From assembly GCA_907165065.1 (NCBI GenBank), contig OU015543.1:13643638-13707637 (forward strand): DNA of 64,000 nt, in the 5' to 3' direction. The notes beneath the pieces were generated by a model, which did not search any database, was not told where the DNA came from, and saw nothing but the letters and a program-made list of their open reading frames with translations. Of the stretch, positions 1 through 12,248 are shown one piece after another (position 1 is the stretch's first letter; every line of letters begins with the position of its first letter). The stretch is from Caprimulgus europaeus (Eukaryota > Chordata > Aves > Caprimulgiformes > Caprimulgidae). The position numbers and the translations under genes were made by a program.

Positions 1-970
1 GTAGAGACAGAAGAGGTTTATTTTGTGACTCAGTTATCATTCCTTCTATGAGGCAGTGTCAGAGACAGTGGTGCTAAAAAAAGTAAACTTTCCTCTACAA
101 AGGGACAGACACTGCCGTCTCCATTATTTATTTGCAGATGAGGCTATTCACAGCAAGTTCTATGTATTCAGGTTGCAATAACCACTTTAAAAGAGCCTAA
201 AATTCTAGCAATGACAGTGTATGTGATTTCAATTTGTGTGGCTCTAAGGCTGTCAGTAATAGGCTTACAACCGAGTGTGCACATTAGCTAGCTCTCTGCT
301 AAGCAGTTTAACAGCCAGAGCCAATAGATGATTGTCTGCCTACAGCAGTAGTTAGTAGGCCAGTTGCTAAGACAACCACTTATTCAAGCTGGTGGCCTCA
401 TCCCAAAGAACTCACCTGGCTTCTTGCCAACATGAGAGAAGAGGAGATGATACACCCCTGACAAACAGACTGAAGGATCAGCTACTCTTTTAGCACTGAA
501 AGCCCATACTGCCTCTTATCTTTGGTCATTGCCAACTGCTCCAAACATTTAAATCCCTCTGCTTGTACACCCCTCAAATCCAAATGACTTACAGCAGCAT
601 TCTGTTGGAAGGTCCAGTGTAACAACAACCAATGAAGTGATCCAAAGCCTTGATTCTGAGCAGAGTTATGCTCATGTAGAATTCAGGAAGAAGGAGAAGC
701 TAAAGCGCATGTGCACATGCATGCACACGCTTCTGTGTGCACAGAGCAGAGGCCCACCTGGGCATTCCATGTCCAGCTTGCAGAATATCCACCTGAGCTT
801 TTAAAAGCATTTGCAGGTGGAGCATGAAGTAGATCATTAATGAGAATCACCTGAGTTCTCATTACCAGTGAGGATCCTATCCCGGATCAGTGCAAATTTT
901 CCTTTGAACAAACAAATGTTAAAAACCCACACACTGTTGTGTTCCCCTCCTCCCGCAGTTCTCCTGTTAC
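1..970 (-). other. FASN: FASN intron 7, truncated by window edge
   Basis: Intronic sequence downstream of the exon ending at 971. I looked here for the next ketosynthase exon and found none, so it lies outside the window. A GTTGCTAAGACAAC motif at 363-376 loosely resembles an RFX X-box. Nothing else stands out. Confidence 0.7.
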
Positions 971-3900
971 CTTGGCTAATGCAGCAAGCCCAGAGGCAGG
1001 CTCTGGATGACCCATGTTTGACTTGGTTGATCCAATCAACAGTGGCTCTCTCTCACATTGACAGAAGACATTTACAATGCCATTTACTTCCTGTGGATCT
1101 CCAACCTAATAGGAAGAGAATCAGCATGGCTATTAGCTAGCAGTTCCAAAACACATCACAAGAGAAAGATCGATGTTTGAGCAAAATCCAGAAGCGGTGA
1201 AGCAGTACATATTCTAGCAACTGGTAGAAGGGAGAAGTATAGTTCATTTTGGAAAAAACAAAGAATAATCTAACGGAAAAGTGCATCAAGTGATGCAAGG
1301 GAAGAAAATAAGGGAGAAGAAAATACTCCAAACCGAAAGGGGCCATGCTGACCTTGGTGCCTGTCCCATGAGCTTCAACATACTCCACTTCTCCAGGTTT
1401 GATACCAGATTCTCTGTACAAAGAGCTGACCAACTGCTGTTGCATCTCTCCAGATGGGAATGTCACACCTAGGACCAAAGTTGCTGTCAATTGCTCTCCC
1501 CTATAAGATGCTTCCTGTTCTGATTTTAGCACCCTTTCAACTGCTTGGGGCTACCAGGTCAAAAAAACCCAAACAAAACCAACTGCCCACAACAGCCTGT
1601 TTTTGATGACAAAGACTCTAGACTGAACAGTTCTGTAGGTATCTCACTTTTCAGAGGCTCAAGGCCTACCTTGCTCCTTAAAGCCATCAGTGTTACTTCC
1701 AGCATTGACTATTGTGGCATAGATCCGCTTAGCCATAGATCTCTTGGTCAAAAGAACAACAACAACAGCTTCAGAGCGACAATATCCATTTCCTGAGAGC
1801 AGAAATAAAAGAATGAGTCACTAATTCTGCTCTGCTTTGAGCAAGTTGCAAAAGAACATACAGTAATGTAATCTCATTCCTAACCAACTGCTTTGAGAGT
1901 ATGACATATCAATTTCTTAAAAAAAAAAGTCTTAGAAAGGCTTGCTGCTTATCACAAATGATGATAGAAAGTGTCCATCAAGAGAAAGCTATTTCCTCTC
2001 CCCAGTGACTGAGGAGCAAACCACACAGTTTCTTTCCTACATTCAGTTTTCTAGGTTCAATGGCACATGCAACACAGATCAGGTCCAGGGTACGTCCCAA
2101 ACAGTGCACCTAGGGAGAACTACGAAGCTATGGTCACAGACTCCACAATAAGTTCCTCTCACACAACATGACAGCCTTTTGTACTAACACCTTACCTGAA
2201 ACATCAAATGCCTTGCAGGCACCATCAGGACTAAGCATACCCAGTTTCATGAACTGCACAGAAGTGTTGGGTTTCAGCAAAAGGTTGACCCCTCCTACCA
2301 GGGCTGCACTGCACCGTCCATGACGAATAGCCTTAAAAGCATTTTCCAGAGCGACAAGACTGGAGGAGCAGGCTGTGTCAATAGTTATGCTTGGTCCTTA
2401 GAGAACAAAAATGGAAAACAAAAAGAGTTGATTTCCTAGAGTTGCTCTCCAAAGACTACAGGATGGCAACACAAGAGAAATATATTTTTTTAAAAAACCC
2501 AACACATTAAGTAAAGAGTTGCTTCAGAACATAACCGGTAATCCTGAAGAATCACCATCTCTGCCTGCTTGCCAGGTAACAAGGGATGAGAAAGGTAGAA
2601 AAAAATTGCAAACAGTTTGTCTTTAAGGGTATTTTTTAAAATTCCATCTCTGTCTCTACTGAAAAGAGATACTGTAGCTTCACAGGCAGGTCTCATCTAT
2701 TTCTCCATTCTCAGCAGTAAAACTTCCCCCTCTTTCTGGTGCTATCCTTGCCATTATCTTCGTTCTCTGCTGCTCTGCAGAGCCATTCCCATCCCTCCAC
2801 CCACTTCAATGCCACACACAGTTCAGGTCATGTCTATGCCTTCAATTACAATGTTTTGGTGGCTCTCCCACTTCTTCCACTTTACTCAATATGAGCCAAC
2901 TGTTCCAGTCAGTTTGTGTTTGGGCTAGATGTCTTCTACATAGCTTGAAACCAAATGACAGTCTAAAGACTGGAAAGGACCTAGGCCTTTTTAGGAAGGC
3001 CTCATGACATCATCATCATCCTTCAGATGAATGCCAGCTATGCCCACCAGCAGCAACTGAGTAACAAAGCCTTACAATGAGTCTTATCACACACTTACAA
3101 CACATTTTCTGCTTCTCATATGCTTCTCATAGTTGTGTGCTACTTTCACATCCCAAAACGGTTCTACATCATCATATCCATCCCACTCCTCTACAGAAAC
3201 TGTGGTACAATCATGCTCTAATTGCAATTGCTGATCAGCATTGACAGGTTTAGGGGCGTTTACCTGTTAAGTCATAAAAGTAGGAAATCCTGTTGGCAAA
3301 CATGGCACGCTGGCAGCCAGTCATACTGTATCCCAAAAGCTCTTCTGGATCTTGGCTAAGTGCTTCAGCAGCTTCTGACCCACTGGCACCAATCCATACA
3401 CCTGTGTCTGTGCCACAGAGTGTGGCCGGATTAATACCTATGGGGACATTGGAAGATGGATTACAGTACACAAACTTAGAATGAGGGGAAAACTGGGGAG
3501 ATATCAGGTATGCTGGCACCAGTTCATGAAATACTACTTACTGTCCCTTTCTGGCAGGCATACAAGCATTGTTCCCTTACCTATAGTTATGTTTTTGTAT
3601 TATCTTTTTTCTTTTATCTGTTGCAATTGCAGACCTTACAAGTCTTACTGCATAGTCCACCAGAACTTTGGAACTGGCTTTTGGCCAGAACACAATGCAC
3701 CCAGAAACAGCTCTTCAGCTTAGCTGGGCATTGGTAGAGTCTTGTGTAAAAAAGTATATGGACACATAGGTGAAAATCTGTACCTGCTGCACAGAGACAA
3801 TATAGCACAATTCTCCCCCTTCAGTCATTCAGCTGCTTACCTCCATCCAAAATAGCTTCATAAGAAACTTCCAACAGCAAGCGAAGTTGAGGATCCATTG

Positions 3901-5030
3901 TATGAGCTTGTTTGGGGTGAACCCCAAAAAAGGACGCATCAAATTTGCTTATGTCCTTGAGCTTTCCATTTCTCTTGGGTAGTCCATAAATACCTGAGAA
4001 GAAAAATTCAACGCTGAGTCACAGAATACAGCAGTTTTGAAGCAGCTACAAGCTGAGACAAAATACAGAATGAACACAGATGATTCTCAATTACACATGA
4101 AACCTCAGTTCCCTGAAGAAGAACTTGAGAGTGCTGCATGAAAATCTACCTACCCGTGTCTCTGAATCTCATTTGGAAATGAGAACACTGCATTAACAGA
4201 AACAATTGGCATTTTTAAGAGTCTCCTGGATACGGGGGCAAAAGATATCTATCCAATCTAGTCATTTTTACTTTGCCAAGTTGTATCAAGCACATAATCA
4301 CGGAATGGCTTGTATTAGAAGGAACCTTTAAAGGTCACCTAGTCTAAGCCCCCTGCAGTAAGCAGGGACATCTTAATAAACAGAGTCCAAATCAGTGGTT
4401 CTAATCAGTCACCAGTTGGAAGAAAGAAAAAAGCCACTTTCCACTTCTGCAAATTAGTAGCCTGAATTGGACAGACATGTGTCAAACACTTCAAAAAGGC
4501 AACTGGTCAGAAAAGAACATTGTAAAAAGCTATAAACCACAGGACTGCAGTCCCTGTGCTACCTCCGAATCAATAAAAATGACAGAGTAGTCTCACTACC
4601 ATAGCTATCAACAGCAGGTATAGGATTCATGTTGCCTAGCTGCTCTGTCTGAGTGTTCTTTTATTTTGAAGTAAACTACATATTATTCACAAGCTACTGC
4701 TGCATGGGACATGGCATTATAAAGTGGATTGCTCGAGACCTTCATAAAAGTGTTCTGTTCCTGAATTTCTTGGTGATGTATCAGAAACGCATTCAGCAGC
4801 TCTGGCAGGGTTTTGCGTCTGATAATTCCTTTCCTTTCATAGGATAATTACTCTAAAATGCTCACAACTCAGGGCTCCAAAAGAAGCGTCAATAAGTACT
4901 CACCTGGTTTCCACCTCCTATCATCCTCTGTGACCATATCAACTCCATTAAGCAGGTTTTCCCAAAACTCTTGCAAGTTCTCAGATTCTGGCAGCTTTCC
5001 TGCTATGCCTGCAATCACCACGTCCTCCAT
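971..5030 (-). CDS. FASN: Fatty acid synthase, 5' coding part (ketosynthase domain), partial
   Basis: Cytosolic type I fatty acid synthase, which makes palmitate from acetyl-CoA, malonyl-CoA and NADPH. Seven exons, in transcript order: 5030-4904, 3993-3841, 3437-3264, 2396-2196, 1792-1670, 1468-1353, 1105-971. Each has AG acceptor and GT donor, and phases agree throughout (1029 nt, 343 codons). The protein starts [16 protein letters not shown] and covers most of the beta-ketoacyl synthase domain. Catalytic residues fall at the family positions: Cys161 in DTACSSS (exon at 2196-2396), His293 in EAHGTGT (1353-1468) and His331 in SNMGHPEP (971-1105). The ATG at 5028-5030 is chosen because it gives the known vertebrate N-terminus and this numbering. 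No stop or frameshift is seen. The remaining domains (malonyl/acetyl transferase to thioesterase) lie beyond position 1; the last visible exon ends in a normal donor and its intron runs off the window. Confidence 0.97.
4296..4385 (-). mobile_element. CR1 LINE 3' fragment
   Basis: Diverged 3' end of a CR1 LINE in FASN intron 1 of the coding region (between exons 1 and 2 of the ORF). On the plus strand it reads as the reverse complement of the CR1 tail: a degenerate 'aatcacggaatgg' followed by 'ggaacctttaaaggtcacc', the usual 'ggaccttaaagatcatc' block. Confidence 0.6.
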
Positions 5031-5050
5031 CTCTTAACTTCTCCCTGTTA
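5031..5050 (-). other. FASN: FASN 5' UTR part of exon 2
   Basis: The exon carrying the start codon appears to begin at 5050: the minus strand has a pyrimidine-containing tract ending in AG at 5052-5051, followed by 20 nt of leader before the ATG. A second AG (5045-5044) is a possible alternative acceptor. A non-coding exon 1 far upstream plus a short leader in exon 2 is the usual vertebrate FASN arrangement. Confidence 0.6.
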
Positions 5051-8000
5051 CTGAGATCCACAAAGCAGAAAGACTAGTAAGATTTCACACAGAGAAGGAG
5101 AGTATATGTATCTCTTGTCTTCCTGACATGTTGTGACGAACAAGCACCTTTGCAGGAGAAACACCCACACAGGAACAGCCCATGGAGTCTCTACTGGAGA
5201 AAAGAAAAAAAGACACTCCAACTAGTTAAACGGACCATAAGATCAGTGGGGACTATGAGGATGAGAAAACTGATCCTGAAGGACTGTTGGGCTCCGAGAA
5301 CCACTAGTTTCTACATGGTAACTAGAAAATGAACAGTCTAGCTCTACCAAGTGCAAAGCCTCTGTGAAGTCAGCAGAGAAGACAGATTAACATGCTGGAG
5401 CAGAGGTGGGTGGAGAAATTATGAAATACATATAGTAAAATACATAATTACAAGGGAAACCTAACAGGTAGCAAAACAAGTTCTACAATCATTCCAAAGT
5501 TAAATGCTAACTTAGGAATCAATAATCAGAAAGTTTGTTGGAGGAGAGGAGGAAAAAATACCCAACAAAAACCCCAAAACCAAACAAAATCAAACAAGCA
5601 AGAAAACCCAGCCACTCACCCAAAAAAACTCCCAACACACACACAGCAGAAAACCCACACAAAAGCAAAGATTACAATACCCCATTTTTTTAGCATGATT
5701 TTAAATACCCCAAACAAGTAGTAAGTTCTTATATATGAAGTTTTTCCCAACTGGACCCTGCACCGCCATACGTTTAGAGGACTAGGAAACTGAGTATATG
5801 TGATAGAGAGTGGTGCTTTAAAGTAAGATTTGGCAGAACAGATCTGTATTCCAGAACAGATGAAAAACTTTAGCTGTTGTCCCAAAAAATTTGCATTCTA
5901 AGACCCCAATCTCAAACACCACAAGAGTACATCATGCTGCATAACACAGCATGGCAGGCCATCTATACACAGCACAAAACCAAACGACAGCTCACACTCA
6001 TTTAATTTTTTTTCTATTACACTAAAAATATAAAAGCTAAGCAGAGAGAAATCAAGGCAACCTGATGTTTCAGTTAAATTCAAATTATTGTTTGTAAATC
6101 TTCAGAAGGCAAGTTAAAGGACAGGGAATAAACCCCCATACATTTATATGGGGTTTATCTATATAAATATAAACTCTATACATTTATATGGGGTTTTAAT
6201 ATAAATAAAGTACCTGGTTGCATGAACAAAAGTGGTAGTAAACATTCACAGTACTTCCTTAAACAATACTTCTGGCAAGTAGAAGCAAAACATTCTTTAG
6301 AGTGACCATGTGGGATTTCAACAAGTAAAAAAACACAAAGAAAATTGGTATTCAAATAGCTAAGAGTCTGCCTTAATAACTTTGAAGGAAAGACTTTGCT
6401 ATGGAAGACCTAAAGCTTGACTTCCATCACAGATTATGATCCATAGTGCCATGCAGGCACTTTGCTTAAGTGCTGCTGATGTCTGATCATGTCCTACACA
6501 AAACAGCACTAATGGATACTCTCAGATGAGCACTTCATAGCTGTTTTTCCAACTCAAGATATTTCATTTAGGCATGGTTTTGCAGCCCCTTTCAGGAGTC
6601 TCTGATACTTCTGAGCAAGCAATAGGCCTCTCTTCCATCCACACATTGCTCAAGTGTAATGCCTTCCTGCAGCTGAAAGAGGGTGGGGTGCACAGTTTTG
6701 GAAAGCAAAGCCCTCTGGTTAGCTGAGGTGTAGCCCAGCCAGAACACACCACCACAGAGGCTGCCTGATTTCTTTTACCTTTCTTTTTTCCTTCAACAGT
6801 TATCTCAATTTAGATCTGTGGAGTAACTGTGGAATTATGCAACATGCAACACTGAAGTAGAAGAGATGATTACCTCATCCAGTCCATCCCTTCTGGGAGC
6901 AGAAACAGAAGTGCTCCCAAAAGGGTATCTTGGATTTCTCAGTCTTATGCTAAATATCCAGACAACAAAAGTTCCATTCCACTCTGGTTGTCCACTTAAA
7001 AAGGGAAACACTAAGGGCCAAATGCACAAGGCCCTTACTGAGAAACTATTCCCCAAAACTGAAGTTGGTAGTAACAGGTCCAGTCTACTCTGCTCTGAAG
7101 AAAAGCCTCTCAGTTTTTCCACTCACATAAACCTAGTAAGTCAATTTTATTATCGGCATCACAACTGTACCCAAAAACCCCAATCAAGGGCCAAACTCTG
7201 GTATACTTGCAGCAGTTTTGCACTAGGCACAGAGAAAGAATGGATCTCAGGCACAAAGCTTACAATCTAAGCATAAGACAAGAGACATACAAGATGATAA
7301 TATGATTATGATTCAATTTTATGCCTCAGCTCTTTAGGCAATGATCTCTAGAGAAATATAATTTTTATTTCAGGGGAGTGAAACATCACTTCTGGGATTG
7401 TTCCTTCCCATCGCACATCTCTTTCCCTGTACACCATCCAGGTACAGCCAATCTTGACAAAATATTCTTCTGAAACAGTGAAGTAATGGAATTTATCAGC
7501 AAAGCAATTTTTGCCAATATGTTATGAATGTAGTTGAGCAAGACTGTGTCAAAAGTGGAGAAAAAGATGATGCAGTAATCAAAATGTAGAAGAACAAGAG
7601 CCAAGAAGTTAATTTTAGCTGGGTGAATGGGTAAGAAGAGCTACAACTTAAGGATTTTTATACACAAAGAACTGGAAAGATTTAGACTTGAGACAAAGAG
7701 CTCCAAATGCCTACATCCAAGATAACATTCAAATTACAGATTTATCAGCAGACAATAGAGACGATTTGCTGCGGAAAACAAGAGTGGGAAGAGGAAAAAT
7801 CATAAATATTAAGTCATCCCTGATTAAACAGTGAGTAAAATAGATGTTATGGCTACCAACAATGTCTTTGGTCTTCCTTAACAAATACACCATTTTAAAA
7901 CTGTCTGACTTTAACCCCAAATGGTGTATTGTATTATTTTACTATATTAGACTCATTTTTTTCCTTAGAGCATTTTTAGGCTATACACAACACACTGACA

Positions 8001-10683
8001 GTTTTTAAAGTATAGGACATAGTAAAGATCAAGAAAGAAAATTATTTCTACAGCTGTTTTAAAGGAGATTGGACTACAGCAAATATACAGAAAAGATTGT
8101 TCCTACTACATTTGATGAGCAAGGTGATCAAAAGGTCAAAAAAGGAGACAAAGAAGATAAAAGAAAGACAAACAGGATTCTCCGATTTCTTAAAGCTGTA
8201 TTTTCCTGGATCCAACCAGACATCAAACATTCTTTTTCCTCCATTTACCCCACGTTTGTTTTTTTTTTTTTTTTTCTTGAATTTAATTCTGTGAACTCTT
8301 CCCAGACAGTTTGCATTTTTACCTAAAAGGATAGGGGGAAGAAGCAAACACCCCCAACCCACAACATATCAGTCCAACAGAAACGTCAGTTAAGCATGAA
8401 CTACCACCTCACTGGATTTACACAATATTTTTTGGCAATGATACTGTGTTGCTGACTCATTCAGTTTGTGACTGGTAATAACTAACAATCCCTTCTGGTA
8501 TTATTGACTAGTAACAACTTTCATCACTTTATACCTGTGCTCTGGTTATCTACCTCCCACAGTAACCATTTGACAAGGCTGGTTTGTTTCTTGATGCCAG
8601 TTCCTTTCTCCAATCATGTTATACCTTCTTAACCTTGTTCTCTATGTACTGAACACCTATTGGTATCATGTAAGCTTAATACTATTATCAAACTTACTCT
8701 TAAGCTGAAATACTGTTCTCCACTGTATTTAAAACATTGTTTTTTAGTATCTCACTAATCTAGCACCAAAAATGAATCAAGAAGAAAAGTATTAATCATG
8801 GTTTTCCACCATCTCTGGCAGCTGTACAACTTTTTTTCTCTTTACAATAATTTTATCTACTGCTTCCCTACAAAAAACCCTCAGTGTTCGTTAAGCTTGT
8901 AAGCTTTTACAGGGGGAAAGCGAAAGAAAGACAAGAAAAAAGTGAATGTAAATTTGATTTCTTCTCCCACTCACACCTGACTTGCCAACTGCTGAAGATA
9001 ATACTTTTCTTATTTTGCTGTACCGATGTTCACCTAAGGTTCAGTGAGAAAAGAAGGGGAAGAGTGAAGGAACAACTTCACTTGTAAAGAGCTATAATGT
9101 CTGCCTCCAAAAATTTCCTTTACAAAACAACAGGCAAACACAGGCTGCTTTTCATTTTTTGAAAGCATTTGGCTACCATAAATTTGTGTGCCATAGCTTC
9201 AGTTTTACAAAGCCCTTTTAACTGTTTCTTTCTGTTTCAAGGCTAGGTTTGTTTCACTGGCCACAAGACAAATGAAAAATGGTAGCACGTTTTTATATTT
9301 AAAGTGCACTACTTATCGGGAAACACAATCTGGTTCAGAGCTGTTATTTGAGAAAAGTAGGTTAGATTTTGCTCATGGAATCAACACAGCTCTGTTGATT
9401 GCCAAATGGTCAAAATTCATTTGTACAAAAATTTAAGTCCCCAGTATTACTACATTATGCTTGTAAAACATCTGTTCATACCTACCCTCCACACAGGGCC
9501 CCCATCCTCCAAATTCATCCACTAAATACAGCCTTTCACAACGTACTATTATTTTCAGTTTGTTCCAAGAAGTACAGGCTGCAGAAAAAGGTGAACCCTT
9601 TGCTCCTGTGGCTTGAGGCTTTTCCTCCCCTTTGTTTTTTAAGGCAAGACACACTACAAAGCCCCCAACACTGCTCTCTCAAGGAGGATGCAAGTTAGTA
9701 TACACAGCTGTAGCATAGCCCGTTTCAATTTAAGCACCTGAATAAAGCTTTTAGCTAGGAAAATATGCAACCCGTATCACAAAGGGCCTTATGCCAGGGA
9801 AGGAATGTGGAATAATAACCAAATAGGAGCAAAACTAGCAGAAGGGCAAAGATGATCATCACGTTCCTGGCAGATTCACATTATGAAATCCAGACTGGTG
9901 TACAATCCACGAGTTATTTCACATGGGCCGCTGGTTTAAATCGAAGTGTAAAAAAGTTTACCAGTTTACGCGGCACCTTTTCTGAGATGTTCTCCTAGTA
10001 CCTGTTGGCGAGTCACCTTTCGCAACAGCGAACACAATCTCCTCCCTTACGGGCTTCCTCACCCTGCCCCGCTCGTGGCTTTACGCTGACCCCCGACGCC
10101 GCAGGACAGCGGGGTGCCATCGCCCAGCTGACCCGCTGCTCCACGCCAGGCGCTGCTCGCTTCGCACCGGGCGCGGCCCCTCGCCCCCCGCGGAGCCCAG
10201 CTACCGCCGCCGTGGAACGGCACATCGGCTCCTGCAGCCGGGCGCGGGAAGGCTGCAGGCAGCGCTGCCCCTGCTCGCGTCCCCGCCCGACGCCAAGATG
10301 GCCGAGCGCCAGCACCACAATGCAGCCGCTCAGCCTCCCTCCGCGCCGCCTCGCCGGGCGGAGCGGGAGGCTGCAGCTCGGTAACCAGCCGCCGAGCTGG
10401 CGGGGACTCTCTCCTCGGCACAGCCGCACTGAGCCACGGGAGAGCGATCCGCAGCAACAGGGTGCGGCGACCACGGCGCCGGGGCACAGAACCTTATTTT
10501 CTGGTGGTGGAGCCAGGCCCGCGGAAGCCCCCTACAACCGCGCAGCGAGGCGCGGGCGCAGCCCTGCACGCCTTAGACGGCAAGATGGAGCCTCCGCGGC
10601 GGCACGCCGGGCGCAGCGACCCGCGCAGGAGGGAGCGGAGGCTGCCGCAGTCCCGGCCGCGCCGCATCCGCTGTCCTGCCGGT
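5051..10683 (-). other. FASN: FASN intron 1
   Basis: Long first intron between the non-coding exon 1 and the exon with the ATG. AT-rich, with no recognisable exon and no clear CR1 copy. It holds a 40-bp tandem duplication around 6138-6210 and a poly-T tract near 8259-8275. The distal end (from about 10,000) lies in the CpG island and may carry enhancer sites. Confidence 0.65.
6138..6210. repeat. 40-bp near-tandem duplication with hairpin potential
   Basis: The block atacatttatatggggttt occurs at 6138 and again at 6178, a period of 40 bp, inside FASN intron 1. In the first copy CCCCATA (6134-6140) pairs with TATGGGG (6147-6153) around a 6-nt loop. Probably a local duplication. Confidence 0.7.
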
Positions 10684-10685
10684 AC

Positions 10686-10832
10686 CTGCACAGGGGCGGA
10701 AGGCTTCGTGCCGGGAAGACTCTGGAGTCAGCTCCGCGCCGGACCGGGCTGCTGCGGGGCGGGCTCTGCGGGTGGACGTGGATGCGGACGCTGCGGTGCC
10801 GAGCTGCGGACGACTGATGCTCCGCGCTCTCC
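10686..10832 (-). other. FASN: Probable non-coding exon 1 of FASN
   Basis: The minus strand has a strong donor CAG|GTACCG with the exon ending at 10686. The start is inferred, not seen: about 25-30 nt downstream of the TATA-like box at 10,859-10,867, giving a transcription start near 10,830. Known FASN genes have a short untranslated first exon in this place. Confidence 0.6.
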
Positions 10833-10858
10833 TCACTGTCTCCCTCTAGCTCCCACCG

Positions 10859-10972
10859 CTATTTAAGCAGCCACCACCTCCGGCGGCCACGCCACATGGG
10901 CTGACAGTTTACTCCTCGTCGCAGTCCAATGAGAGCCGGGGCAGGGCCGCCCCAAGCCGGCCCCGGGGTGAT
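10859..10972 (-). promoter_or_regulatory. FASN: Conserved FASN core promoter: TATA-like box, E-box/SRE, inverted CCAAT, SRE
   Basis: Read on the minus strand, going upstream: CTTAAATAG (10,859-10,867, TATA-like); CCCATGTGGCGTGGC (about 10,886-10,900), the USF/SREBP element known about 65 bp upstream of mammalian FASN starts, with E-box CATGTG at 10,893-10,898; ATTGG (10,926-10,930), the inverted CCAAT box for NF-Y; and ATCACCCC (10,965-10,972), matching the upstream sterol regulatory element. Order, spacing and orientation match mammalian FASN as I remember it, so insulin/SREBP-1c control is expected. The motifs are seen; the regulation is inferred from the family. Confidence 0.85.
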
Positions 10973-12212
10973 GCCAGCCCCTGCCCGCCAGTGCCGCTCC
11001 ACGGGAGGAGGGGGCCCTGGCCAGGCCGGGGCGGACCCAGGCGAGTCCCTGTGCCCGCGGCACCGGGCCAAACTCTCGCGCCCCGCCTCACGCTGAAGGC
11101 CGTGGAAGGCCGAGCGCTGCGGGCGGCGCCTACGTTCGAGCCGGCTGAGCCGAGGCTGCGGTAGCGCCCACCCACGGCGGGCGCGGGGCTCCTCACGTCC
11201 CTCTCCCACCTCCCCACGGGTGTGCACACTGGGACCTAGTGCTGCGCCGCGTCGGCACCGTGGCTCGGCGAGCGACGCGCAACCTCGGCAGCGCCCGGTC
11301 CAGGCGGGGCCAGGCGGGGCCTGACTGCGCAGCGCTCGCGCGCTCCCGCGGCGCACAAAGGGAAGGGACGCCGGGCTGCACGCGCAATCCCGGGCCGGCA
11401 CCCAATCCGGAGGCGGGAGCGTGTGGGCGGGGGCGCGGCCCTGCCAATCGCGGGGCCCGTGAGGTGTTGCTAGGCGATAAGGCGATGTGGTGACGGCTGA
11501 GGGGACGGCGCGGCCGCCGGCGGAGCGAGCAGCGTCCGCCGCTCTCTGGAGGCCGCGGTCGTTCACCCCGCCGGAGCGCGGCCCGGGGGTTACCAGAGGG
11601 CAGCAAGCACGCCGGCCAGGGATGCGCTGCTCCGTGCCCAGCCCCTTCGTGCCGCCAGTCGGAGGAGGCTCGGAGGCGGAGCGCGGAGGCCGCCGCTCTC
11701 CCGCGGGCGCCAGGGACTCGCTCCCCGCCGTGCCCCTCGCACGCCCACCTTCCCCAAGGACGGAAAAGGGGAAGATGGCTCCGCGTGCAGGCACGTTTTA
11801 TCCACGCTCTCTATAACTCGTACTCCTTAAATTAAAGCGAAATCGGAAACAAATTTGAATTTGATTCTGTATGACCTACGACTGCTACTCCAACACAGAA
11901 CAGCCATTCGGCCTTTCGGTCAGCAAGTGTGGGCCCGAATGCCGGGATGCAGAAAGCCTGGACGGTATCTCTCAGCTGTGCATAGGAAGCCCTTCCGTCA
12001 CAGGCACCATTTCCATTAGTGCTGCCAGGGCTGCGCTAAAGTACTGCTGCTACGCAATACAGCGGGATTACGTCTTTCTGGGGGCAGATTTTTTTGCCTT
12101 TATCTATATATTTCTCAATAGTAGAATAGTTTTTTTAACCCTTTGATAACAACCACAGTCAGGAATTTACTGTTTGACCTTTCCAGTACCCTGCGATAGA
12201 CTGGAATTCTCT

Positions 12213-12215
<3 letters not shown>

Positions 12216-12245
<30 letters not shown>
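12216..12245. repeat. Poly-T run (30 bases)
   Basis: Uninterrupted T homopolymer followed by ACAGG. It could be a simple repeat or the poly(A) remnant of a retrocopy on the minus strand; no retrocopy body was recognised beside it. Confidence 0.85.

Positions 12246-12248
<3 letters not shown>

Larger units (their letters stand above)
10000..11820. promoter_or_regulatory. FASN: CpG island at the FASN 5' end
   Basis: A long GC- and CpG-rich block in otherwise AT-rich DNA. It contains the FASN core promoter and non-coding exon 1 and extends almost 1 kb upstream of the core elements. Tandem GC boxes (ccaggcgggg repeated) lie near 11,302-11,322. The long open frames on both strands here are a by-product of high GC and resemble no protein I know. 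The upstream half might also start a divergent transcript, but nothing in the sequence proves it. Confidence 0.85.

Noticed and set aside
363-376. X-box-like GTTGCTAAGACAAC in FASN intron 7
   Set aside because: Right half-site departs from the consensus and there is no promoter context; weak match expected by chance.
1137-1352. Open frame continuing past the FASN exon into 1137-1352
   Set aside because: The exon ends at 1353 with a GT donor and the homology stops exactly there; the rest is read-through into the intron.
11465-11480. GTTGCTAGGCGATA in the FASN island as an RFX site
   Set aside because: Only the left half-site fits; the right half lacks the AAC end.
10859-11794. 311-codon open frame on the minus strand, with other long frames on both strands, in the FASN CpG island
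   Set aside because: GC-rich islands lack stop codons by composition. Translations are Arg/Pro/Ala-rich on every frame and match no family; the block overlaps the conserved FASN promoter.
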